Positions 33,640 through 42,052 of a stretch of 64,000 nt of DNA are shown piece after piece (within the stretch, counting starts at the first letter, position 1; every line of letters begins with the position of its first letter). Location: positions 4,316,417-4,380,416 of the forward strand of contig NZ_CP136051.1 in assembly GCF_032999765.1 (NCBI RefSeq), in the 5' to 3' direction. This stretch comes from Imperialibacter roseus (GTDB taxonomy: Bacteria > Bacteroidota > Bacteroidia > Cytophagales > Cyclobacteriaceae). A program made the translations under genes and the position numbers. The notes beneath the pieces are model-generated. The model saw only the letters and a list, made by a program, of their open reading frames with translations. It had not been told where the DNA came from and ran no database searches.

Positions 33640-35058
33640 ATGATCAAGATTATATACGGTTTGCAGTTTTTATTTCTGGTCTATGCTGTGGCCATCTTTT
33701 CTTCCTATTTGATTTTGGCTCTCATTTCTTACTTTGAAATGCGCAGGTACATGACGAAAAACTCATTTGCTGATTACAAAATGATTCTTTCGTCGCCTTT
33801 GGCCCCCTCCATATCGCTCGTTGCTCCTGCCTACAATGAAGGATTGACTATAATCGAGAATGTGAAATCTCTTATGTCAATCGAATACAATAACTACGAC
33901 ATCATTATCGTCAACGACGGGAGTAAAGACGACTCTCTTGAAAAGATGCAGCAGGCATTTGATTTGAAAAAAGTAGACTTCCTTATCGATCGCACCCTGC
34001 CTTGCAATGACATAAGGGCAATTTATAAATCAAAAAACAGGGCCTATAGAAAGCTTATTGTGGTTGATAAAGTCAACGGTGGCAAGGCTGACGCATTGAA
34101 TGCTGGGATAAACATCAGTAACAAAGAACTCGTAGCCTGCATAGACGTCGACTGCATTATCCAACCCGATGCCCTGTTAAAGATGGTAAAACCATACCTT
34201 GAAGACAGAGAAAATACCGTAGCGATTGGCGGTGTTGTCCGCATCGCCAACTCCTGCATTGTAGAAGAAGGTCGGTTGATAAAAGTTAATTTACCGGAAA
34301 GCCTCCTGGCCCGGTTCCAGGTACTTGAGTACATGCGTTCTTTTTTATTAGGCAGAATGGCCTGGAGCCGACTAAACGGCCTGATGCTCATTTCCGGTGC
34401 TTTTGGTCTTTTCAAACGTGAAGTGGTGTTGACGGTAGGTGGATACGACAAGTCCACTGTGGGTGAAGACATGGAGCTAGTGGTTCGCATCAGGAGAAGA
34501 TTAATGGAGATGGGTAGAAAGGCAAAAGTGATATACGTGCCTGACCCGCTTTGCTGGACAGAGGCTCCGTCGGACAGGAAAATATTGGGTCGTCAGCGAA
34601 ACAGATGGATGAGGGGCACTATTGAAACACTCAGCCGCCATAGAAAAATTTGCATGAACCCTAAATATGGCTTGCTGGGAGTTCTCAGCTACCCCTATTG
34701 GTTTATGTTTGAGCTTTTGGCACCCTGGATTGAGCTCTCAGGTTTGCTCTTTTTTGTGTACCTGACTATTGCTGGATTTGTTAACTGGGGCTATACGTTG
34801 ACACTGCTGTTGTTTGTATACTTGTTTTCGATATTCATTTCCGTTCTTACACTCTTATTTGAAGAAGTTTCTTTCTATCGCTACACTCGTCAAAGGGATT
34901 TTTATAAAATGCTGGCCACCGCTTGCCTTGAGCCAGTGCTTTTTCACCCCTCGGTGATGTATTGGGCAATTCGGGGAACGTTTGATAAGTGGAGGGGGAG
35001 GAAAAGCTGGGGCGAAATGTCGAGAACCGGATTCTTAAAGAAAGCAGAGGCAAAATGA
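33640..35058 (+). CDS. processive-type GT2 glycosyltransferase (PgaC/IcaA-like)
   Basis: 472 aa polysaccharide synthase. One N-terminal TM (4-30), cytoplasmic GT-A domain with VAPAYNEG, IVNDGSKDDS, ACIDVDCI (DxD), STVGEDMELVVR (ED) and LGRQRNRWMRG (QxxRW), then about three to four C-terminal TM helices. The four acidic/QxxRW motifs are those of processive synthases that both make and cross the inner membrane with a polymer. No PilZ domain is visible, so c-di-GMP control would have to come through another protein. Polymer type cannot be told. Confidence 0.9.
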   Translation: MIKIIYGLQFLFLVYAVAIFSSYLILALISYFEMRRYMTKNSFADYKMILSSPLAPSISLVAPAYNEGLTIIENVKSLMSIEYNNYDIIIVNDGSKDDSLEKMQQAFDLKKVDFLIDRTLPCNDIRAIYKSKNRAYRKLIVVDKVNGGKADALNAGINISNKELVACIDVDCIIQPDALLKMVKPYLEDRENTVAIGGVVRIANSCIVEEGRLIKVNLPESLLARFQVLEYMRSFLLGRMAWSRLNGLMLISGAFGLFKREVVLTVGGYDKSTVGEDMELVVRIRRRLMEMGRKAKVIYVPDPLCWTEAPSDRKILGRQRNRWMRGTIETLSRHRKICMNPKYGLLGVLSYPYWFMFELLAPWIELSGLLFFVYLTIAGFVNWGYTLTLLLFVYLFSIFISVLTLLFEEVSFYRYTRQRDFYKMLATACLEPVLFHPSVMYWAIRGTFDKWRGRKSWGEMSRTGFLKKAEAK

Positions 35059-35126
35059 CAACGAGGCAGGCTCCTTTTAGCCCTCCTCTAAAATTCACAA
35101 TAATGCAAAGTGGAAAAAAAATAACG

Positions 35127-36650
35127 ATGAAACAATTACTTCTCATATTTGCAGGTCTGCTAGTCCTCCCTTTCAATACCATTGCGCAAAAGGTGACACA
35201 AGAGAAGCTGAACCAATTGGCAATGGAGCATGGCAAGCAAAGCCTCAACACTTTGTATGAGCTTTTGAGCCTTCCAAATGACGCACACTACCCTGCCGAT
35301 ATTGAAAAAAACATTCAATGGTGCGAAAAAGCCTTTGCAAACAGAGGATTTGCTACGAAAAGGCTGGAGACGTCAACCGTTCCCCTGCTGCTTGCAGAAA
35401 GAAAGGCGAAAAAAGCCTCCAAAACAGTTCTCATCTATCTGCAGTTGGATGGACAGCCTGTAGATTCTACAAAGTGGTTCCAAAAAAGCCCCTGGATTCC
35501 TGCATTAAAGAAGCCGGACGGCAAAGGTGGTTTTACGGAAATCGATTGGAGCAACCTCAGCGGTTCGTTTGATCCCGAATGGCGAATTTTTGCCCGCTCC
35601 ACCAGTGACTCCAAAGGAGCGGCCATGGCGTACCTCACCTCTCTTGATGTGATGGAAAAGCTGAAAATGGAGCCTAACTTCAACATCAAGGTGATCATGG
35701 ACTTTGAGGAAGAGCTAGGCTCACCAAGATTGCCGGGCGCAGTGGTTGCCTACAAGGAAGACCTGAAATCCGACATGCTCATCATATTCGACGGGCCCAG
35801 ACATGTAAGCAACGAGCCTACGCTGACCTTTGGAGCCAGAGGCATTGCCACCATCACGCTCCATACATTTGGCCCGAGGGTAGCCCAGCACAGCGGTCAC
35901 TATGGCAACTACGCCCCTAACCCCGCACTCAACATGGCTCAGTTGCTTGGCAGCATGAAGGACAAAGACGGCAGGGTCGTTATTCCTGGTTTTTACGACG
36001 GGATAACCTTTGATGAAAAAACCAAAGCCATCATGGCCAGCGTGCCTGACGATGAGGAATTTATCAAAAAGAAAATTGGGATTGCCGACATCGACAAAGT
36101 AGGCACAAACTACCAGGAGTCGATACAATACCCTTCCCTGAACATCAGAGGCATGTCGTCTGGCTGGGTAGGAAAAGAAGTGCGCACCATTGTGCCGCCA
36201 ACCGCTACGGGCGAAATCGACGTGAGGCTGGTCATGGAAAGCGACCCGGAAAGGTTGATTGGGCTGATAAAAGAGCACATCAAAAGCCAGGGCTACTACG
36301 TAATTGACAACCGTGAGCCGACTGAAGAAGAAAGAATGTCGAAGTCGAAAATAGTTTCATTTGACTACGAAGTAAGTTACAAAGCTTTTCGCACCGACTA
36401 TGACACAGAAGTGGGGCAATGGCTGGTGAAAGCCATGACAAAGGCATTTGGTACTGAACCCATTATGATTCGAACAGGTGGTGGCTCAATCCCTATCTCG
36501 CCTTTTGTTACTACACTTGGAATTCCGGCAGTGCTGGTGCCAACGGTTAACCCCGACAACAATCAGCATAGTCCCAACGAAAACATCAGGCTGGGGAACT
36601 ATGTCGATGCGATAAAGACATTTACTGCTATTATGACGGAGAAGCTTTAG
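35127..36650 (+). CDS. exported M20-family metallohydrolase, first zinc His replaced
   Basis: 507 aa with a signal peptide (MKQLLLIFAGLLVLPFNTIAQ), so periplasmic or secreted. Peptidase M20 layout: first metal motif at LQLDGQPVD (106-112), RSTSDSKGA (bridging Asp), IMDFEEELGSP (catalytic Glu), dimerisation domain about 220-390, and NQHSPNENI near the end (last His). Active enzymes have HxD at the first site (HYDVQPVD); here it is Gln106-Leu-Asp108. ATG 35127 starts the signal peptide; an in-frame ATG at 35103 is less likely. It starts 68 bases after the GT2 gene; a link to polymer synthesis is not clear. Confidence 0.85.
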   Translation: MKQLLLIFAGLLVLPFNTIAQKVTQEKLNQLAMEHGKQSLNTLYELLSLPNDAHYPADIEKNIQWCEKAFANRGFATKRLETSTVPLLLAERKAKKASKTVLIYLQLDGQPVDSTKWFQKSPWIPALKKPDGKGGFTEIDWSNLSGSFDPEWRIFARSTSDSKGAAMAYLTSLDVMEKLKMEPNFNIKVIMDFEEELGSPRLPGAVVAYKEDLKSDMLIIFDGPRHVSNEPTLTFGARGIATITLHTFGPRVAQHSGHYGNYAPNPALNMAQLLGSMKDKDGRVVIPGFYDGITFDEKTKAIMASVPDDEEFIKKKIGIADIDKVGTNYQESIQYPSLNIRGMSSGWVGKEVRTIVPPTATGEIDVRLVMESDPERLIGLIKEHIKSQGYYVIDNREPTEEERMSKSKIVSFDYEVSYKAFRTDYDTEVGQWLVKAMTKAFGTEPIMIRTGGGSIPISPFVTTLGIPAVLVPTVNPDNNQHSPNENIRLGNYVDAIKTFTAIMTEKL

Positions 36651-36674
36651 TGCCCTCATAAAAAGAATAAGAAA

Positions 36675-37415
36675 ATGGTCAATCCATACTTCGAAAAATT
36701 CAAAGTGAGAGCCGCTGAAATTGGGCCAAATGGGAAGGCCAAATTCCCCGTGCTGATCAACTTTTTTCAGGAGGCAGCCTGGCAGCATGCAGATGCACTT
36801 GGCGTGTCAGTTCCAGCGCTCATGGAAAAAGGGCATACGTGGGTGTTACACCGGTTGTTTCTCAGGGTGGTGAAGCCTATAGAAAAAAATGAAGTGGTCG
36901 AGGTGGAGACCTGGCCGTCAGGCATCGAAAAGTTCTTCACGTTCCGGGACATGAGGTTCAAAAACGAAAAGCAAGAGCTGGTGGCAGAGGGTTGCACAGC
37001 CTGGGTAGTGATTGATATTGAAAAAAGACGGCTCATTCCCGTGCCTGACTATATCACGGGTGGCAACTTCGTTATTGAAAACAATCACCTCCCCCACCCC
37101 ACCGACAAGCTGCCGTCGCTGGGAGAGGCTGGCAGTGGCCCCGAGTTCAAGGTATATTATCAGCACCTTGATCAAAACAACCACGTCAACAATGTTCATT
37201 ACCTGGAATGGATGCTGGCCTCTCTGCCTCAAGACTACCTACTGCATATGAGTTTGAAGGAAATCGACATCCAGTTTAAAAGTGAATGTGTGCTAAACGA
37301 CGAAATAACAGCTGAATTTCAGCAACTGTCGGACACTGAAATAATTCACAGTTTGAAAGAAAAATACAGCAAAAGAGAAGTGGCAAGGGCTCTGACTAGC
37401 TGGGAGGAGAAGTAG
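36675..37415 (+). CDS. acyl-ACP thioesterase
   Basis: 246 aa, double hotdog fold. First hotdog has FFQEAAWQHADALGVS and LHRLFLRVVKPIEKNEVVEVETW; second has YQHLDQNNHVNNVHYLEWML with Asp-x-Asn-x-His, the catalytic set of FatA/FatB type thioesterases. It frees fatty acids from acyl-ACP in the cytoplasm. Bacterial versions are common in Bacteroidota and Firmicutes. It lies 24 bases after the M20 gene and 75 before the LtaS-like gene; whether it takes part in that system is unknown. Confidence 0.9.
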   Translation: MVNPYFEKFKVRAAEIGPNGKAKFPVLINFFQEAAWQHADALGVSVPALMEKGHTWVLHRLFLRVVKPIEKNEVVEVETWPSGIEKFFTFRDMRFKNEKQELVAEGCTAWVVIDIEKRRLIPVPDYITGGNFVIENNHLPHPTDKLPSLGEAGSGPEFKVYYQHLDQNNHVNNVHYLEWMLASLPQDYLLHMSLKEIDIQFKSECVLNDEITAEFQQLSDTEIIHSLKEKYSKREVARALTSWEEK

Positions 37416-37489
37416 CGGCTCCCGCCAGTCGACCGTTCCCCAAAAGGCTTGCCCTTCCTGTTCATAGCTGCTAAAATATTTAGAAGCAA

Positions 37490-39826
37490 ATGAGAGAGTT
37501 CAAAGAATTAAAATGGCTTCAGTTGCTAGTCATTAACTGGTGGGGCATCAGCATCCTTCTTCTCCTTTTTCGCCTTTATGCCCTGGTTGGAGTTAGCCAG
37601 GAGCATTTTGTCACTATTGGTGACACGGGTCTCACGTTTGTGGCAGGCATGGCCAACGATATGGTCACAGCTTTGTGCATTACACTCGCATTATCGCCGA
37701 TCGTGTTGCTTCTCCATTTTGCAGCTCCCAAATGGCCTCTGATTTGGCATCTTCCTTCTTACATTTCTGTCGCTGCACTGAGCTTTGGACTGGAGCGGTA
37801 CTTTGTTAACGAAATGACTCCTCTGGGTGCAGATTTTTGGGCCTACTCTGGCGAAGATGTCGCCGCCGTTATTACTGCCTCGGTTCAGGTAGATGCCATC
37901 CTTGTACTTGGCATCGTGATTTTGATGCTCTCGCTTCTTTTTGTGGTTTATATGAGCAAAAAAGCATTGCCAGGCTACAAAAGAATCTATTCATGGGTTG
38001 CCCTTTTTGCATTGTTGCTTTCAATACCATTAAGTCTCCTTTCGTCACGCTTCGAGAGCCTGCAAAACCAATACCTTGCGACTAGCAGAATGGGCTATTT
38101 TATTCGTTATTCAGTCGGCTCGCTGGAACTTTTTGATAGCCAATCAACTATCGCCTTAGGGAAATACCCATTTGAAAAATCATTTATTGACGCTGACGTA
38201 CTGGGCCCGCACTTTGGAGACTTTGACGCACCCCCCAACCTTATTTTCATACAAGTGGAAGGGTTGGGTGGCAATTTTACCGGCGCTGGAGCTTCCATGA
38301 AGGGGTTCACCCCATTTCTCGATAGCCTGAGTGAAAAGAGCCTTTTCTGGCCCAATTGCCTGAGTACGACCGGCAGAACATTTGGGATAGTGCCGGCCTT
38401 GTACGGCTCCTTGCCATTGGGCGACACCGGCTTCATGGACCTGGGCCCTGACTACCCCTCCCACTTCACCCTGATTAGCTGGCTAAAGGACAATGGGTAT
38501 TCAACGTCCTACTTTTACGGCGGCAATATCAACTTTGATAAAACTGACATTTTCCTTGAATACCAGGGTGTCGACAACCTGATTTATGAAGGTCGGTTTC
38601 CTGAATCCTACAAAAAAATGGAAGCCAACACTGATGGTTTTAGCTGGGGATATCCTGACAAGGCTCTTTTCGACTTGTATGAAAAAAGCATCCCCATAGA
38701 GGCCGGGCCACGTATGGATATGCTGATGACGATAACCACACACGAACCTTTCAAAGTGCCAGAAGCGAGTGTATACACTGCAAAATTCGATAGCGTGGTG
38801 GCAGGGTTTGACAACAAAGAGCTTTTTGTAACCTACCGCAATATCTTTGAGACTTTTCTCTACTTCGATGACGCACTAAGAATTCTTTTCGACAAGCTCT
38901 CAAAAAGAGCGGACTGGAAAAACACTATCGTGGTCATTACAGGAGACCACAGGGTGATTCCGTTGCCACAAGAAAGCCAACTGGACAGGTTTCACGTTCC
39001 ACTGCTGATCTATTCTCCCGCTCTAATGCATGGCCAAACATTTAAAGCGATGGCTAGCCATGCGCAGGTTACACCGTCTTTTGTGAGCTATTTCAAATCA
39101 AAATACAAGTTCCCCACAGAAAGTAAACTGCCGTTTATTAGTGGCACATTGCCAATTAAGACTGACTTCGAATCACACCTTTCCTTGCCGCTGATGCGCA
39201 ACAAAGGAACGTTAGACATTTACCTTGACAACGACACACTATTGGCCAACGATAGATTATTCCATGTAACGAGCAGGCTAGCGACCGAGCCGGTTGATAA
39301 CGCCGCAGGAAAAAAGCGAATAAAGGAAAAACTTAGAGCTTTTAAGCAAAACCAAAATGTCGCTTTGAATGAAAATCGGCTTTGGGAATACAATGCTGGC
39401 AAGAGTGCCAAACAGTTTGTGCTCAGCGACTCGGCCTTTCAATGGCTCGAAGAACTCGGCGTCAAACAAATAGGTTCCGACAGCCAGTTATACTTAGCCA
39501 AGACTCTGGCTCAAAAAAAAGAATACGAAAAAGCCCGGTGGGTGGCGGGCTACCTTCTCAACAATAGCCCCAACTATAGCGATGCACGTATACTGATAGG
39601 CCGAACATTTGCCTGGGAAGGGAAATATAACCTGGCAGCGCCAATACTTAAGGAAGGGCAACGGCGCAGTCCTAACTATGAAGATGTATACCTCGCCCTG
39701 GCTGATGTCTATTTCTGGGATGGCCAACTCGACTCTTCCCTGGTTTGGGCACAAGAGGGAAAAAAAAGGTTTCCTAATTCTACCGAGTTGGAAGAAAAGA
39801 TAAAAAGGTTGAGCACCGTAAAATAA
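37490..39826 (+). CDS. LtaS-like phosphotransferase/sulfatase with C-terminal TPR tail
   Basis: 778 aa. About five TM helices (10-190), then a periplasmic alkaline-phosphatase-fold domain (about 250-560): Glu in QVEGLGGNF, predicted nucleophile Thr297 in TTGRTFG, FLYFDD and ITGDHRVIP (Asp/His metal site). This is the LtaS / phosphoethanolamine-transferase layout that adds a phospho group to a glycan or lipid. Residues about 667-778 form TPR units (AKTLAQKKEYEKARWVAG, RTFAWEGKYNLA, LADVYFWDGQLDSSLVWA) that resemble those at the start of the YaiO-like protein encoded next. That tail is unusual for LtaS. It and YaiO are likely co-transcribed. Confidence 0.85.
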   Translation: MREFKELKWLQLLVINWWGISILLLLFRLYALVGVSQEHFVTIGDTGLTFVAGMANDMVTALCITLALSPIVLLLHFAAPKWPLIWHLPSYISVAALSFGLERYFVNEMTPLGADFWAYSGEDVAAVITASVQVDAILVLGIVILMLSLLFVVYMSKKALPGYKRIYSWVALFALLLSIPLSLLSSRFESLQNQYLATSRMGYFIRYSVGSLELFDSQSTIALGKYPFEKSFIDADVLGPHFGDFDAPPNLIFIQVEGLGGNFTGAGASMKGFTPFLDSLSEKSLFWPNCLSTTGRTFGIVPALYGSLPLGDTGFMDLGPDYPSHFTLISWLKDNGYSTSYFYGGNINFDKTDIFLEYQGVDNLIYEGRFPESYKKMEANTDGFSWGYPDKALFDLYEKSIPIEAGPRMDMLMTITTHEPFKVPEASVYTAKFDSVVAGFDNKELFVTYRNIFETFLYFDDALRILFDKLSKRADWKNTIVVITGDHRVIPLPQESQLDRFHVPLLIYSPALMHGQTFKAMASHAQVTPSFVSYFKSKYKFPTESKLPFISGTLPIKTDFESHLSLPLMRNKGTLDIYLDNDTLLANDRLFHVTSRLATEPVDNAAGKKRIKEKLRAFKQNQNVALNENRLWEYNAGKSAKQFVLSDSAFQWLEELGVKQIGSDSQLYLAKTLAQKKEYEKARWVAGYLLNNSPNYSDARILIGRTFAWEGKYNLAAPILKEGQRRSPNYEDVYLALADVYFWDGQLDSSLVWAQEGKKRFPNSTELEEKIKRLSTVK

Positions 39827-39934
39827 GCTATTGATAGTGGGCCGTTTTAGGAAAATCACATGAATCATTTGAAGTAAACAATATTGCCGCCATACTTTTT
39901 TCAATTGACACATAATTCACCTTACTTTAAAATT

Positions 39935-41212
39935 ATGCATAAAGCCAATTCAGTACTTGCTTTCCTCTGTTTGTTGCTTCTCGTATCTGCCAATGTGAAA
40001 GCGCAGCAGGCAGACTCTTTGGCGGCGTATGATTCGGACGAATTGTTTGCTAAGGGCAGGGAGGCGTCTTTCGGCGGAAACCGTGAGAAAGGAAGGGTTT
40101 ACCTGATGAAGGCGCTTGAAAAAAGTCCCGGCTATGCGGAGATAAGGGTTTTCCTTGCCAGGACATATTTGTGGGACGACATGCCAGATAAAGCCAAAGA
40201 AACACTTGCACCACTGCTCGACCAGGAACCCGTGGATTTGGGTGCGGCCAAAGTGATGTTTGATGCTGCCTATTGGAATGACGATTCGGAAACTGCTTTG
40301 CTGTGGGCCAACAAAGGGTTGGACAAAAACCCCACAGACAAGGACATGCTTATTAACAAGGCAAAAGCCCTCGGTGACCTGGAAAGGTACGACGAAGGGC
40401 TGGAGGTGCTCGACATCCTCTTGCAGCGGTTTCCCGGCGACAAGGCGGTACTTTCTCTTTGGGAGACTTTCAAAACCGCCAGGCGTGCCAATTCCATCAC
40501 CGCTTCTGCCAGCTACGACTTTTATTCAAAGATATTTGGTAATGCCTCCCTCTACAGCCTGCAGTATGGCCGGAGAACTAGCATCGGTAGCATTTTTCTC
40601 AGAGCGAACGAATCCAACCGTTTCAGTACCAACGGATGGCAAATTGAAGCTGACGCCTATCCTTCCATAGCAAAAGGGGTGTACGCCTATCTCAATTATG
40701 GCTTTTCACCCACGTCACTTTTTCCGAATCACAGAGCAGGGGGCGAAGTTTATGTAAGTCTTCCATGGGCCTTCGAAGCTTCAGGAGGGTTTCGTTATTT
40801 GTACTTCGGCAAGGATTCCGGTTTCATCATGTACACAGGAACCCTTGGCAAGTACTATAGGAGCCTGTGGTTCTCTGCGAGGGTTTTCATAACACCCGAC
40901 CCGGCCGGGGCATCCAAATCGCTGGGGTTACAAGTGCGCCGGTATTTCAGCAATGCAAATAACTACGTTGGTATTACAGGAGGCTTTGGTTTCTCACCCG
41001 ACTTTCGAAACCTTCAAAGCAATGATGGCTTCAGTAGCTCCGAGATTTACAAACTGAAGGCATGGCGCATAGGTATGGATTATCAGCAGCCAGTGGGAAA
41101 CAGGTGGCTATTGTCCGGAACCTTAGGCTATGCAAGCCAGGAATACCTTTTTGATGTCGGCAATTACGTTGGTATTTCGTCATGCTCTGTTACGGCCAGG
41201 TATCAATTTTAA
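39935..41212 (+). CDS. YaiO-like outer-membrane beta-barrel with N-terminal TPRs
   Basis: 425 aa from ATG 39935 (signal peptide LAFLCLLLLVSANVKA; a start at 39884 would put 17 residues before it). Residues about 30-160: TPRs (FAKGREASFGGNREKGR, RTYLWDDMPDKAKETL, DAAYWNDDSETALLWANKGL); about 185-425: amphipathic beta strands ending in aromatic Y-Q-F, the C-terminal signal of outer-membrane barrels. YaiO proteins have this plan and lie in polysaccharide loci of other bacteria. It may be the outlet or a tether for the polymer made by the GT2. Last gene of the array. Confidence 0.85.
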   Translation: MHKANSVLAFLCLLLLVSANVKAQQADSLAAYDSDELFAKGREASFGGNREKGRVYLMKALEKSPGYAEIRVFLARTYLWDDMPDKAKETLAPLLDQEPVDLGAAKVMFDAAYWNDDSETALLWANKGLDKNPTDKDMLINKAKALGDLERYDEGLEVLDILLQRFPGDKAVLSLWETFKTARRANSITASASYDFYSKIFGNASLYSLQYGRRTSIGSIFLRANESNRFSTNGWQIEADAYPSIAKGVYAYLNYGFSPTSLFPNHRAGGEVYVSLPWAFEASGGFRYLYFGKDSGFIMYTGTLGKYYRSLWFSARVFITPDPAGASKSLGLQVRRYFSNANNYVGITGGFGFSPDFRNLQSNDGFSSSEIYKLKAWRIGMDYQQPVGNRWLLSGTLGYASQEYLFDVGNYVGISSCSVTARYQF

Positions 41213-41242
41213 GCTAACCATGCTACAAATTATTGGTTTGTG

Positions 41243-41485
41243 CTATACCACATCATTGATCGCCTGACCAAAGTCCTTTTCCATTTCCAGAAACCTTACC
41301 ATCACTTTAGAAACGAACGCCTCCGACACAATTTCATTGATGTCGTTTTCTGAGGTCAGATCCATTTCGCTCACTTTGTAGGTTTGCTCCAGAAAACCAT
41401 ATTCAAACTTCACCAGGTACCTGCCATTCCATGAGAAGATGGTGATCTTGGTTTTTGGGTGCGGTATTTCGGCTACAACCCGCAT
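41243..41485 (-). CDS. small conserved hypothetical protein
   Basis: 80 aa, not recognised. N-terminal two-thirds is a small beta-sheet (AEIPHPKTKITIFSWNGRYLVKFEYG, LEQTYKVSEM) followed by a helix (VSEAFVSKVMVRFLEMEKDFGQAINDVV). Its start codon overlaps the last base of the OsmC stop (TAATG-like junction), so it is translated after OsmC. No membrane segment or signal. Function unknown; it may accompany OsmC. Confidence 0.65.
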   Translation of the reverse strand: MRVVAEIPHPKTKITIFSWNGRYLVKFEYGFLEQTYKVSEMDLTSENDINEIVSEAFVSKVMVRFLEMEKDFGQAINDVV

Positions 41486-41904
41486 TATGGTTTAACTATC
41501 TCTACCGAATGAGTCAGATTAATTTCTGAACTAATGGAAGCGGCTACACTGCAATATTTTTCTACTGCCAGGTCAACCAGCTTTTCTACCTCTTCCAACT
41601 GAGCGTCAGGCGACACAACTTTGTAGTGCACATGAATGTCAGTGAACCTTCTTGGCTGTTCCTCTCTCCTTTTGCCCGTCACTTCTGAGGTCAGATCAAC
41701 CAGGGTCTTCCGCCTTTTCTTGATCATCGACACCAAATCGACTGCTGCGCAGCTAGTGATGCCTGCCAGCAATAGTTGTGTGGGCGAAAAAGCTTTTTTG
41801 TCGTCCTTTGCCAGCATATCGATGTTCAAGATATTGCCAGACTCGTTTTCGGCCTGATACTCCTCATCGGCCACATACTTAAGAGATACTTTCATTTCCT
41901 GCAT
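41485..41904 (-). CDS. OsmC-family peroxiredoxin-like protein
   Basis: 139 aa from ATG 41904 (alternatives at 41895 and 41931). OsmC/Ohr fold with FSPTQLLLAGITSCAAVDLVSMIKK carrying the first Cys on the central helix, and VDLAVEKYCSVAAS carrying the second Cys. Both peroxidatic residues are kept, so it can reduce organic hydroperoxides. Cytoplasmic. It is directly followed by the 80-aa gene. Confidence 0.9.
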   Translation of the reverse strand: MQEMKVSLKYVADEEYQAENESGNILNIDMLAKDDKKAFSPTQLLLAGITSCAAVDLVSMIKKRRKTLVDLTSEVTGKRREEQPRRFTDIHVHYKVVSPDAQLEEVEKLVDLAVEKYCSVAASISSEINLTHSVEIVKP

Positions 41905-42052
41905 ATGCTTACAATTATTTGGGCAAAGCAATAGTTCAAAACTGATGTTATAAACTGACTAATCTATTATTGAAGTCACCGAGGCAAAACTAACACAACT
42001 ATTGATTCTTATTTGGAAGATTATTCTCTAATATCGGCTCAAAGCAAGGAAG

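Noticed and set aside
26973-41212. Reading the LtaS-like protein as true lipoteichoic acid synthase
   Set aside because: The organism is Gram-negative; the fold is shared with phosphoethanolamine and other phospho-group transferases, so no specific product is claimed.
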